From Streptomyces phaeochromogenes (GTDB taxonomy: Bacteria > Actinomycetota > Actinomycetes > Streptomycetales > Streptomycetaceae), in NCBI RefSeq assembly GCF_001418655.1, contig NZ_LIQZ01000072.1, forward strand, positions 1 through 49,630: a stretch of DNA of 49,630 bases, written 5' to 3'. The first letter of the stretch is position 1, and every line of letters starts with the position of its first letter. The notes beneath the pieces are model-generated. The model did not search any database. It had not been told where the DNA came from and was given only the letters and a program-made list of their open reading frames with translations. Shown one piece after another: positions 7,874 to 16,927 of this stretch. The position numbers and the translations under genes are program-made.

Positions 7874-7898
7874 CACCGAATCAGTTCCGGCTCCTCAC

Positions 7899-7920
7899 CC
7901 GGGTCCCCCCGGTAACCCGG
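7899..7920 (+). terminator. weak hairpin after the RHH-like gene
   Basis: CCGGGT and ACCCGG pair around a ten-base loop, 25 bp past the RHH-like stop codon. The stem is short. Confidence 0.3.
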
Positions 7921-8049
7921 TCAACGCCACCAAACGCCATCCGGTCACGGCTGCGCGCGCCGTCCCTCGACGGGCGGTCGATCGGATGTCCCGCACAACG
8001 GGGCCGACTACCCGAATGCACTGACCATCGCCGCCGGGAACAGACCTAG

Positions 8050-10092
8050 ATGGGCCTCCCGGGCGACGAACTCGCCGCCTGGTGTGCTCCGGGCGGCGCG
8101 GTGCCGGTACCGGGCGAAACGACATGGTCGTTCCTGCACCGCGTCGCCGTCTGCTACGGCCTTGGAGTGGGTGAGCTGCTGGCGTGGGGATGGTGGCAGT
8201 GGGTGAATCCGGTCACCCGGAGCCGCGGCCGTCGTCCGGACGGCGATGTACTCCTGAACGCCACGGCCCAGGCACAGGTCGCCGCGTGGGCCGGGGTCCC
8301 GGCAGCGCATCTGGCACGGGCCTTGCCGTCATGGACGGCCGGGCCGGCGTCCTTCGGTGAGCGGGCTCGCACGGACGAGGGATGGGCACGGTGGCGGGTA
8401 GGACCTCAGGCATGGGGGCCGGTGTCTTTCGGCTGCCAGATGTGTGTCGCCCGGCGCAGCGGCCGGGTGCATCGGCTATGGCGGTACGGACAACGGTGGA
8501 ACCGGGTGTGTTCCCGGCACGGACGGTGGCTGCTGGACGTCGGGGACGGCCACGACCTGGAGTATCTGGACGTGGGCGGGTGCCAGGAGCTGGCTGCCGC
8601 CCAGGCACGGTGGCCACGGGTGGCCCAGCGAGCAGCGCGCGCAGGCGCGACGCCAGGTGACGTTTTCGCGGTGGCGCGGGCAGTGGTGTGCGGGTGGTGG
8701 CAACAAGAAGCGGTCTGGCAACGGGAGCGGATATGGGGGCAGCGCCTTGAGAGAGTCGCTCTCGACACGAGCCGCGCAGCCGAGGCGGCGTCGCAGTGGC
8801 CGACGACGTGGTGGCAACTGGTCGCGCGGGACGCGGTCATCTTCCCCGAGGTAGTCGCGGTGGCGGCCGCGTTGGTGGATCCGGCCCTGCAGCTGCTGGC
8901 GACGGATGAACGGCCCCTTGTCCGGCGGTCCCGGCACCATGACCGTTTCGTGACCGCGCTCGGAGACCGGCTGGATCGCGACTGGCTGAACGAGGTGGAG
9001 CGGCCGGAGAGACCGAGCGCCCTGCAGGCATGGATGAGGGGCCTGGCCCGCGAGCTGCGCTCGCACTCGCTGCCCGGTTCGGCACACAGCGGGATGTGGC
9101 GGGTGCAAGAGGCCCAACAGCCTGCCGAAGTGGGAGCGGGACTGCGCCTGTTGGCCATCGCTTCTCCGACTACCTTCCGGCAGCACGCCCGCTCGGCGGG
9201 GTGGCGGGCCGAATTGTGGATACCTCGGCGCATGGGACATGGCGCCGGATTGAAGGCCGTATCCCAGGAGCGATTCCGGGAGGGTTTCGATCACGCACGC
9301 CTGTATGTGGCCCGGCATGGGCATCTGGCCATCCCCCACGCCGGCACCCCGCAGAACGGGTTCGACCTGGGCCGATGGCTGGCGAACCTGCGCGCCGCCT
9401 CTGCCGGCTTGCCACCCGAGTACGTGCGGGCGCTAACGGAGTTGGACGCGTGGTGGAATCCGCCCTGGCCAATCAGCTGGCAGCGAGCCTGGCACCGGGC
9501 CCATGCTCACACTCTCGCCCACGGCCCCGTCAGCGGTGGCGACAATCTGGCGGGGCTGCCGCGCTGGCTCGAGCGATGGCTGCGCCGCCAGATCACCGAG
9601 TACTCCCAGCTGGCCGCAGAACAACAGCAACTGCTCGCCCAACTCGGCCTCACAGCCGCAGAGATCGACCGCTTCCACGCCTGGCCCGCGCGGCGCCGCA
9701 GCGTGATGCACGGCCTGGAGGCTGCTCATGCCTATGCCGCCCGCCACGGCCACCTGGCCGTCTCCCAGCCCACCACCCACAACGGGTTCCCCCTGGGCAA
9801 ATGGCTCAACCAAGTGCGCCACCGCCAGCGCGCCGCCACCCAGCCCACACGTCTGGGCCGGCGGCTCACTGCCCTGGACGCCTGGTGGAACCCGCCTTGG
9901 CCACTGGACTGGCAGCGGTGTTACTGGGCTGCCCGCTTCCATCTGCACGGTCTGCCCGAAGGCGTGGTGTGGTGGCCCGGCAGACCGGACGAGGGCCAGA
10001 CCCGGCAGTGGCTGCACGAGCAGCATGCCTCATGGCAGCATCTGCACGACAAGCAGAGGGAGTTGATGCGCAGCCTGGCAGCGGCCACATGA
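8050..10092 (+). CDS. TniQ-domain protein with C-terminal helicase-associated repeats
   Basis: A 680-residue protein. The N-terminal ~170 residues look like TniQ: a helical start (TTWSFLHRVAVCYGL), then a zinc-ribbon region with CQMC and VCSRHGRW pairs. The middle is helical and unassigned. Two copies of a helicase-associated (HA) domain follow at ~405-470 (GFDHARLYVARHGHLAIP, GFDLGRWLANLR, LDAWWNPPW) and ~553-620 (AHAYAARHGHLAV, GFPLGKWLNQVR, LDAWWNPPW). TniQ proteins guide Tn7-like transposition; HA domains are small DNA-binding modules usually attached to SF2 helicases in actinomycetes. No transposase or AAA regulator is nearby, so this is an orphan. The start is the first ATG with a plausible frame; its ribosome site is weak. 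Confidence 0.75.
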   Translation: MGLPGDELAAWCAPGGAVPVPGETTWSFLHRVAVCYGLGVGELLAWGWWQWVNPVTRSRGRRPDGDVLLNATAQAQVAAWAGVPAAHLARALPSWTAGPASFGERARTDEGWARWRVGPQAWGPVSFGCQMCVARRSGRVHRLWRYGQRWNRVCSRHGRWLLDVGDGHDLEYLDVGGCQELAAAQARWPRVAQRAARAGATPGDVFAVARAVVCGWWQQEAVWQRERIWGQRLERVALDTSRAAEAASQWPTTWWQLVARDAVIFPEVVAVAAALVDPALQLLATDERPLVRRSRHHDRFVTALGDRLDRDWLNEVERPERPSALQAWMRGLARELRSHSLPGSAHSGMWRVQEAQQPAEVGAGLRLLAIASPTTFRQHARSAGWRAELWIPRRMGHGAGLKAVSQERFREGFDHARLYVARHGHLAIPHAGTPQNGFDLGRWLANLRAASAGLPPEYVRALTELDAWWNPPWPISWQRAWHRAHAHTLAHGPVSGGDNLAGLPRWLERWLRRQITEYSQLAAEQQQLLAQLGLTAAEIDRFHAWPARRRSVMHGLEAAHAYAARHGHLAVSQPTTHNGFPLGKWLNQVRHRQRAATQPTRLGRRLTALDAWWNPPWPLDWQRCYWAARFHLHGLPEGVVWWPGRPDEGQTRQWLHEQHASWQHLHDKQRELMRSLAAAT

Positions 10093-10348
10093 GAGACCCC
10101 TGCTGATCGCCTTCGTCTTCGGGCCCTCTGTCCGACACTCCGTACGGTCTGTCGTGGGCCGGGGATCTTGAGTGACAGGACGTCACCATGCGCTGGCCGT
10201 TCCGGTCTCGGGCCGCCGTCGTGCCTTGAGGGCATCCAGTTGGTCGGGGCGCACGGGAACTGCTGTGATCGCATGAACCGTCCCTACTTCGTGCGTGCCG
10301 GTTGGCTGGTGCTGGACAGTGGCGACGCTGTGAGAGAAGGGGCAGAGC

Positions 10349-10702
10349 ATGTCGGGTGGACGGAGAGCCGCGGTGACGGTTGCTGCCGTGTTGGTGATCG
10401 TTTCGACCCCGGTTTTCTGGCTGTTCGACGGGCCGGATACGGGGCAGTTGGTGGGGGTCTCGGTGCAGGCCGCCACGGGTGTGGGCGCTTTGGTGTGGGC
10501 CTGGATCCAGCCAGCCGTCGAGGCACGGGACAGCGCCGTGCGCACGGGGCGGGCCGAGGCGAGCGGGGGCGGGAGGGCCCATACCGGCATTCGCCGCCGT
10601 GGTGCCGGCGGCAGCGGAGCGGCTCGTGTTGAGCAGAGCGGGGATGCGGTCGCCCGCGGGCAGGGAAGCAATGCCGGCACTGGCATCGACTACACCAGCT
10701 AA
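10349..10702 (+). CDS. two-helix membrane protein with C-terminal SGDA-type repeats
   Basis: A 117-residue protein with AAGGGG seven bases before the ATG. Two hydrophobic helices (~7-25 and ~32-53) are followed by a Gly/Arg-rich tail with two related motifs: EASGGGRAHTGI (~70-81) and QSGDAVARGQGSNAGTGI (~96-113). The next gene, 36 bp downstream, begins with two copies of the same kind of motif. This layout matches membrane effector plus NLR pairs that communicate through short amyloid-like sequences in fungi (HET-S/NWD2) and bacteria. The effector role is inferred; the motif sharing is seen. Confidence 0.65.
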   Translation: MSGGRRAAVTVAAVLVIVSTPVFWLFDGPDTGQLVGVSVQAATGVGALVWAWIQPAVEARDSAVRTGRAEASGGGRAHTGIRRRGAGGSGAARVEQSGDAVARGQGSNAGTGIDYTS

Positions 10703-10738
10703 GGCTGCCGTGGCCGCGGGTGGACGGCGGGAGGGCCG

Positions 10739-12850
10739 ATGAAACGGTTTCGGAAGGGGCGTTCGTCGGCTGCTCGGGAGGGCACGAGCGCAGCAGTGCC
10801 CTCCGTCAGTGTCAGTGAGAGCGGTGATGCCACTGCCGTGGATGGTGGCGGTGCCCTGAGCGGCTACCGGGGTTCGGGGCGTCAGGCCTCGGCGGGTGGC
10901 GGGGCCGTGCGGGTGGAACGGTCGGGTGACGCGGTCGCCTTGGGCGCCCATGCGGTGGCCATCAGCGGCCATGTCAGCCAGGTGCTGCTGGCCGCTCCAG
11001 CGCCGAGCAGGCCGTTGGACTGGCCCATCCGGTTGGGTTCGGTGCCGGTGCTGGCGTCCGCGTTCCAGTCGCGGTCTGCCGTGCGGGAGCGGATCGATCG
11101 TGCCAGGGACGGCCATGCCACGGTGGTGCTGGCCCAGGTTCTGTCCGGCGGCGGGGGCGTGGGCAAGACCCAACTCGCCGCCGCCTACACCCATCAGGCA
11201 TTGGTGGACGGCGTCGACCTGGTGGTGTGGGTCGACGCCAGTGACATCGAGCAGGTCATCGCCCGCTATGCGCACGCCGCGCACGCTGTGGAGGCGGCTT
11301 CCGATCGTCTCCTCGGCAAGAGTGCCGAGTCCGACGCCGGGCTGTTCCTTCAGTGGCTGGCGACCACCCGGCGCTCGTGGCTGATCGTTCTCGATGACCT
11401 CACCGACCCGGAGGCGATGCAGGCGTGGTGGCCGCCGTCCTCCGTGTTCGGGTCCGGCCGCGTCGTGGCAACGACCCGCCGCCATGACGCGGTGCTGTCC
11501 GGCGGCGGCCGGGCCGTGGTGGACATCGACACCTACAGCGCCGAGGAAGCCGAGGCCTATCTGCAAGAGCGGCTCAGCTCGGCACATGCGGATCATCTCC
11601 TGGACGGACAGGCCGCCGTGCTGGCCGAGGCGTTGGGTTTCCTGCCGCTGGCGCTGTCGCACGCTGCCGCCTTCATGGTCAACGAGGACGTTGCGTGCGC
11701 GGAGTATCTGCGCCGCTTCACCGACAGTGCCGCGCGCCTGGACGATCTGTTGCCGCGCGCGGCGGACACCGAGGGGTACGGGCGGCAGGTGGCTGCGGCT
11801 CTCGTACTCTCGTTGAATGTCGTGCAGGCAAGCGAGCCCGTCGGCCTGGCCGTTCCGGTCATGCGTCTGGCCGCGGTCCTGGACCCGGCGGGCCATCCCC
11901 GTTCCCTGTGGGCCAGCGACGCGGCCATCCGCTACCTCAGCGCCCAGTGCACCACGCCCCCGGACGGTGCTCCCACGGCAATCGGTCCCGCCCAGGCCCG
12001 GGCAGCACTGCGACTACTGCACCGCTATAGCCTGCTCACCGATCACGCGCAGGCCGGCTCCCGGGCCGTGCGGCTGCATGCCCTGACGGCACGCGCCGTG
12101 CGCGAGTGCACCCCTGATGCCGCAGTACCAGAGGTGGTGAAGACCGCTGCTGACGCGTTGACGGAACTGTGCGACGAGGTCCCTCGGGGCGATCATGAGA
12201 TGAGAGCCACGCTGCTGACCAATATCGACAGCCTCGACGGATGCTCAGGGGATCTGCTGTGGCAGGTCGACGGCCACTACGTCCTGCGCTGGGCCGGGCG
12301 CAACATGGCACAAGGTGCGGCGGTCCCCTACTGGCGGGGGCTGGCTGGCATCAGCGAACGGAAGTTGGGCCGGGCTCATCCCTCGACGCTCATTGCCCGG
12401 CGTGAGCTCGCTCTGGTCTGCATCTACGGTCCTCTTCGCAAGGAGGCTTTCGCCGTGCTGCAAGAGGACTTCCCCCACCAGGACAACCGGCTGGTTCTTG
12501 AAGGGTCACGGCCCGCTGCGGGTAGCCCGGAGGCCGTGAGTGCCGTTGGGTTGCTGAAGGACACCGTCAGCGTTCGTCAACGGCTGTTGGGCTGGGCACA
12601 CCCGGCGACCCTCACGGGCCAGGCCAACCTCGCCCTCCTGCACTGGTCCCAAGGCGACAGGTCGGCCGCCATCGGTGTGCTGGAGCATTCCCTCGCTGGC
12701 TACCGGGCGACCTTCGGCCCCCACCATCCGTACACAATCTCGGTGGACAACCGGCTGCGCAGCTGGCGAGAGCAGCACAAGTGGCGCTGGTGGAGGCGCA
12801 CACGCGGCCCGTCCGCACCGGCCGGGCCAGCGGGACGGGCGGCGATGTGA
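10739..12850 (+). CDS. NB-ARC STAND ATPase with N-terminal SGDA-type repeats and C-terminal TPRs
   Basis: A 703-residue protein. Residues ~23-43 (SVSESGDATAVDGGGALSGY) and ~57-81 (VRVERSGDAVALGAHAVAIS) repeat the motif found at the end of the upstream membrane protein. The NB-ARC core follows: P-loop GGGGVGKT (~137-144), Walker B WLIVLDDL (~214-221), GSGRVVATTRRHD, and the GLPLA-type box (LGFLPLALSHAAA). The C-terminal third shows TPR-like helices with the NLR hallmark RLLGWAHPATLTGQANLA and GPHHPYTIS. Such proteins act as ligand-triggered oligomerising switches. GGGAGGG precedes the ATG. The pair most likely forms one operon and one signalling unit. Confidence 0.85.
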   Translation: MKRFRKGRSSAAREGTSAAVPSVSVSESGDATAVDGGGALSGYRGSGRQASAGGGAVRVERSGDAVALGAHAVAISGHVSQVLLAAPAPSRPLDWPIRLGSVPVLASAFQSRSAVRERIDRARDGHATVVLAQVLSGGGGVGKTQLAAAYTHQALVDGVDLVVWVDASDIEQVIARYAHAAHAVEAASDRLLGKSAESDAGLFLQWLATTRRSWLIVLDDLTDPEAMQAWWPPSSVFGSGRVVATTRRHDAVLSGGGRAVVDIDTYSAEEAEAYLQERLSSAHADHLLDGQAAVLAEALGFLPLALSHAAAFMVNEDVACAEYLRRFTDSAARLDDLLPRAADTEGYGRQVAAALVLSLNVVQASEPVGLAVPVMRLAAVLDPAGHPRSLWASDAAIRYLSAQCTTPPDGAPTAIGPAQARAALRLLHRYSLLTDHAQAGSRAVRLHALTARAVRECTPDAAVPEVVKTAADALTELCDEVPRGDHEMRATLLTNIDSLDGCSGDLLWQVDGHYVLRWAGRNMAQGAAVPYWRGLAGISERKLGRAHPSTLIARRELALVCIYGPLRKEAFAVLQEDFPHQDNRLVLEGSRPAAGSPEAVSAVGLLKDTVSVRQRLLGWAHPATLTGQANLALLHWSQGDRSAAIGVLEHSLAGYRATFGPHHPYTISVDNRLRSWREQHKWRWWRRTRGPSAPAGPAGRAAM

Positions 12851-13231
12851 CGCGGCATGACCGGCATCGCGGTGAGCCGGCGTGAGGCGCAAGCCGAAAT
12901 CACGGCCGAGTGCGGCTTTTGCGCGGTGGGTGACAGACCGGGCAGCGTTTGCCGGTGCCGCGGCGGGAGCGCTGATCGGGCGTGGCTTCCCAGCGTCCCG
13001 GACAGCCGGATTCGAACCGCAGCCACCTCGTTAGCACCTCGTCGTTTACCCATGACGGCAGATCCTGACAGCTGCCACGGACAACAGCCGTCCACGGGTT
13101 CATGCTCGTGCTGCCGGGTACCCCGCAGCGCCCCGGGAGAGCCAAGTCCCGTGCGCGGGAAGCGCGCTCGTGTCCAGGTGATTCCACGCAAGTGGCAGAC
13201 TGCCGGTAGATGCCGTGTTAAAGATGTCTGT
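12851..13231. other. gene-poor spacer with a tRNA-3'-like fragment
   Basis: No convincing gene is present; in-frame upstream codons of the OLD nuclease continue here but have no family-like sequence. On the minus strand, 13018-13008 reads GGTTCGAATCC, a T-loop consensus, preceded by a short tRNA-like stretch. The T stem forms only three pairs and no matching acceptor stem is found, so it is not an intact tRNA. Confidence 0.4.
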
Positions 13232-15157
13232 GTGCGTGTAACACGGGTGCTGATTGAAGGTTTCAGAGGTTGGGGACATCTTGATGTGCGTCCCGGCCGT
13301 CATGTGTTGGTGGCGGGGGTCCCCCGCGCGGGACGCACCGACCTGATCACCGCCCTTGCCCGTGTTCTGGATCCGGATGCCACGCGTAGCGCCGCACTGT
13401 CCGACCTGCACCAACGGCCGGTCCTCCTCGACGACATTGACTCTGCGCCGGCCGAAACAGGCGATGGCGTGGCCGAAGTACAGACGGAAGCAGCCACCGA
13501 GGAACCAGCTACCGACACCGTCGGCACGGATGATGCCGCGGCAGAAGACGCGTCCGGCGACAACGACACCACGCAAAACCCTCCACCAGCGGTGCTTCAG
13601 CAAGTGGAGGCCGCCCACGTCGAGGTGACGCTGACCGATCTCGATCCCGATGTGCAGCAGTTGCTCGATGGGGTCCTGGAGCCGCTGGAGGACTCCGGAT
13701 GCGCGAGTGAGGCCCCTGATGCGTCTGCGGATGCTCCGCTGTGCGCGCGGCTGGCCTATCGCCTGAGCTATGACGAGGAAGCCGAGACGCTGGAGTCGGT
13801 GGTGTACTTCCCGGCGCGCAGCAATCCGGCGCTCGGCCAGTACTCCCGGGTTCCTGCCGCCACCCGGCGGATGCTGCCGGTGGTCACCCTCGATGCTGGC
13901 CAGCCCCTGCAGTTGCGCGCTGGCGCCGGGTTGCGGCGCATCCTCGACGAGCGGGACGCCAAGGCCGGTGCTGCGGCGTTCGAGGCGCTGGCCCAAGCCG
14001 TCACGGAGGCCGTGTCAGCACTGTCGGCCAGTCCAGCCGTGGCCGAGGCCGTCAACGCGGTACTCGCCGTCGGTGGGACGGGGGAACGGATCGGCGACAC
14101 CCCGCTCACCGCCGAGCAGGTCGGTTTCCGGGCCGAGGACGGATCGGTGGCCGCGCTGCTGCGGACCCTGCGCGCGGCTCTGCACCTGGACGCAGGCGGC
14201 ATGCTCGGGCTGGCCCAGCACGGCAGCACGGTCAGCGCGGTGTTGTCGATGGCCGAGGCGATGCTGCTGGCCACCGTGCCCGGAGCCGTGGTGCTCGCTG
14301 ACGACTTCGGCGACCAACTGGACGCTCCGGCCACCGAACACCTGGCGGCCCTGCTGCGCGCCCGCTCCGGGCAGGTGTGGCTGTCCACCCGGCGACCGGA
14401 GGCCGCTCGGGCCTTCGAGCCCACCGAGGTCATCCGGCTGGTGCGGCACGGTGGCGTCCGCTCCCACCACCAGCTGACCAGGATCATGGACCGCAAAGCA
14501 CTGGTGGCCATGCGGCAGTGGCACACCCAGCTGCTGGCCGCGCTGACCGCCCCCACGGTCGCTATCACCGAGGGCCCGCACGACGTGGCCGTGCTGAGCA
14601 TGGTCGACCGCCGCAGACCCCCCTCCGCCCTCCCCCTGTCCGCCCACGGGGTGCGCTTGGTCGCTTCCGGCACCGGAGGCGAGGGGGGCATCAGCCAGAT
14701 CCCCCGCATCGCCAACCTGGCACGCCAGCTGGGCTTCCGTGTCCTGGCTGTGATCGACCGCGACAAGGACAGCGCCCAGACCACCGACGAGCTCACCAAG
14801 ATTCTGGCCGCCTGCGACGCGGTGGTACGGCTGCCTCCCGGCGCCATCGAGCAAGCTGTGGCCACAGGCCTCCCGCTCCAGGCGCTCGCCGACGCCAGCG
14901 CCACGCTCACCGAGTACGGCATCCCCGACCCCATGGCCGGCCAGCTCACCGAAGCCGCGGTGACCAACCTGTGCAAGGTGATCCACAAACAAGGCCTGCA
15001 CGAACAGTTCCTGGAAGCCCTCTACGCCGAGCCCAACGCCCCCCACCCCCCGGTGGTCTCCATGACACTGGCCCTCCTGGAACTGGCCGCCGATTCCTCC
15101 TACAGCGGGCAGCAACTGATCGACGTGCCCACCGTGTCCCGGCCGGCAGGCACCTGA
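13232..15157 (+). CDS. OLD-family ATPase/TOPRIM nuclease (GajA-like)
   Basis: A 641-residue protein. The ABC-type N terminus (VTRVLIEGFRGWGHLDVRPG) is followed by a degenerate P-loop GVPRAGRTDL, where Arg stands in the Lys position. An acidic, low-complexity insert covers ~80-118. A signature/Walker B-like region with LADDFGDQLD is at ~355, and a C-terminal TOPRIM domain has ITEGPHDVAVL (~445) and VLAVIDRDKDSA (~506). This is the plan of class 2 OLD nucleases such as GajA of the Gabija anti-phage system, where nucleotide depletion licenses DNA cutting. Its stop codon overlaps the start of the UvrD-like helicase gene. The GTG start is chosen because the family-like sequence begins there; its ribosome site is weak. 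Confidence 0.85.
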   Translation: MRVTRVLIEGFRGWGHLDVRPGRHVLVAGVPRAGRTDLITALARVLDPDATRSAALSDLHQRPVLLDDIDSAPAETGDGVAEVQTEAATEEPATDTVGTDDAAAEDASGDNDTTQNPPPAVLQQVEAAHVEVTLTDLDPDVQQLLDGVLEPLEDSGCASEAPDASADAPLCARLAYRLSYDEEAETLESVVYFPARSNPALGQYSRVPAATRRMLPVVTLDAGQPLQLRAGAGLRRILDERDAKAGAAAFEALAQAVTEAVSALSASPAVAEAVNAVLAVGGTGERIGDTPLTAEQVGFRAEDGSVAALLRTLRAALHLDAGGMLGLAQHGSTVSAVLSMAEAMLLATVPGAVVLADDFGDQLDAPATEHLAALLRARSGQVWLSTRRPEAARAFEPTEVIRLVRHGGVRSHHQLTRIMDRKALVAMRQWHTQLLAALTAPTVAITEGPHDVAVLSMVDRRRPPSALPLSAHGVRLVASGTGGEGGISQIPRIANLARQLGFRVLAVIDRDKDSAQTTDELTKILAACDAVVRLPPGAIEQAVATGLPLQALADASATLTEYGIPDPMAGQLTEAAVTNLCKVIHKQGLHEQFLEALYAEPNAPHPPVVSMTLALLELAADSSYSGQQLIDVPTVSRPAGT

Positions 15158-16809
15158 TGGCCTACGAGGCGCGCGAGGACCAGCGCGCGGTGATCGAGAG
15201 CGCTGCGCCGGTCCTGGTGGTCAGCGGTGGCGCCGGCACGGGAAAGACCACTACCGCGGTCGCCGCCGCCCGCGCCCATCTGGAAGCAGCGGACGAGACC
15301 CTGCTGCGGCTGCGGCAGGAAGCGGCACGGCGCGGACAGCGCACTCAACTGCCCGCTACCACACGGGTGTTGTTCCTCTCCTTCTCGCGTACCGCCGTCG
15401 CCCAGATCATCGACCGGGCCGCGAACGTCATCGGAGAACTGCGGCCTCGGCTGGAAGTGTCGACCTTCCACGGCTTCGCCTGGAGAGTCATCACAGGCTT
15501 CGGCGCGCACCACGGCTTTCCTCCCCCGCAGAGCGTGCTCAGCAAGGCCAACCAGACCGTGCCCGGCGCCCCTCCCGGGCTGACGTACGACCAGCTGATG
15601 CCCGCCGCCCGCCGACTGCTGGCCCTGGACAAGGTCCGTGACCACTACGCCGGGCGCTACACCCTCGTCATCTGCGACGAGTTCCAAGACACCGACGCCA
15701 CCGAATGGGCCTTTCAGCAGCAGATCGCGCCCGCAGCACGTCGCATCCTGCTGGGCGACGTCAACCAGAGCATCTACGAGGGCTCGTTCAAACCCGGAGT
15801 GAATCCCGCCGCCCGGATCGCCGACGCCATGGCCTTGCCCGGTGCCCGCCGCATCGACCTCCAGGCCGCCAGCTACCGCGACCCCTCCGGCGTGCTGCCC
15901 GCCGCCGCGGAAGCCGCCCGCCAACGCCGTTTCACCGACCCCGCCCTCCGCACGGCCGCGCAACAGGGCCGCCTCGCCGTCACCCGGATCACGGACGACA
16001 CCGGCTACGCGCAGGTCACCGAACTCGCCCGCGCCGCCCGCCAGAAGAAGCACACCGTCAGCATCTTCACCCACACCAACATCGCCACCACCTCCCTGTC
16101 CGACGCCCTTACCGCAGCGGGCGTGATCCACGAGCAGGTCGGCTTCCCCGAGGCCCACGCGGAAGCACTCTCCGCTCAACTCGCCCTCGTCCAGTTCGCG
16201 CTCGGGCAAAAGGGCGTCCAAGTCCGGCGGGCGCTGGCCGTGTTCGTCACCGCATGCCTGCGCAGCCGCGGGCTTCCCCCTCTCGCACAGCAGATGCTGG
16301 ACCAGTCCAACCCCGCGTTGCAGCGCGCCTTGCGGGCCCTTGCGCAGGATCTACGCTCGGCGGGGAGCGGCCCAAACGCCGACACCGACCGCCTCGCCGA
16401 CCTCGTCACCGGCGCCTACGCACGCATCGGCACCTTCCGCGGCCAGGAGTCCTGGATCCAGGCCGCCCCCACCACCCGCCGCGCACTGCGCCTGCTCAAA
16501 CAGGACCAGAGCATCACGGCGGTGGCCGAGGAACTCCACCGCGCCCGTGACGAGACCCTGGTGGGCGACACACGGCCACGCCCGCGGCCGGTCCAGGTGA
16601 TGAACCTCCACCAGACCAAGGGCCGCGAAGCCGACACCACGATCCTGCTGCTGGCCGACGACGAGTATTACGGCAACGAAAGCGAGCCCTTCCCCACCAA
16701 CTCACGACTGCTCTACGTCGTCATGACCCGCGCCCGCCACACCGCGCACCTCGTCGTCCCGGCCAACTCCCACCCTCTGTGGGCACCCCTCATCGCCGCA
16801 CTGGAATAG
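15157..16809 (+). CDS. UvrD/Rep-family helicase (GajB-like)
   Basis: A 550-residue SF1A helicase with all main motifs: P-loop VVSGGAGTGKTTTA (~20-33), FLSFSRTAV, STFHGFAWRV, Walker B LVICDEFQDTD (~170-180), LLGDVNQSIYEG, NLHQTKGREADT (motif V) and LLYVVMTRARHTAHL (motif VI). It is shorter than housekeeping UvrD/PcrA (~720 aa), as expected for GajB. The ATG overlaps the stop of the OLD nuclease gene by one base, so the two are co-translated. In Gabija, GajB is thought to sense DNA ends or unwound phage DNA and trigger GajA. The gene ends convergently with the frame-disrupted gene downstream. Confidence 0.88.
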   Translation: MAYEAREDQRAVIESAAPVLVVSGGAGTGKTTTAVAAARAHLEAADETLLRLRQEAARRGQRTQLPATTRVLFLSFSRTAVAQIIDRAANVIGELRPRLEVSTFHGFAWRVITGFGAHHGFPPPQSVLSKANQTVPGAPPGLTYDQLMPAARRLLALDKVRDHYAGRYTLVICDEFQDTDATEWAFQQQIAPAARRILLGDVNQSIYEGSFKPGVNPAARIADAMALPGARRIDLQAASYRDPSGVLPAAAEAARQRRFTDPALRTAAQQGRLAVTRITDDTGYAQVTELARAARQKKHTVSIFTHTNIATTSLSDALTAAGVIHEQVGFPEAHAEALSAQLALVQFALGQKGVQVRRALAVFVTACLRSRGLPPLAQQMLDQSNPALQRALRALAQDLRSAGSGPNADTDRLADLVTGAYARIGTFRGQESWIQAAPTTRRALRLLKQDQSITAVAEELHRARDETLVGDTRPRPRPVQVMNLHQTKGREADTTILLLADDEYYGNESEPFPTNSRLLYVVMTRARHTAHLVVPANSHPLWAPLIAALE

Positions 16810-16927
16810 CCCTCCCCCGCCCACGGACCCCGCCCGCAGCCACGTGACCAGCGCGCCGGCTCACACAGCCCCAGAGCCAGTGCGCAGGAAGGGGCCAGCG
16901 TGCACAACGAGTCCGGTGCGAAGCGCT

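Noticed and set aside
9866..11896. 676-codon minus-strand open frame
   Set aside because: It crosses three well supported plus-strand genes and has low-complexity composition.
12998..13070. possible tRNA on the minus strand
   Set aside because: A T-loop-like GGTTCGAATCC exists, but the T stem forms only three pairs and no acceptor or D stem fits; at most a fragment or chance.
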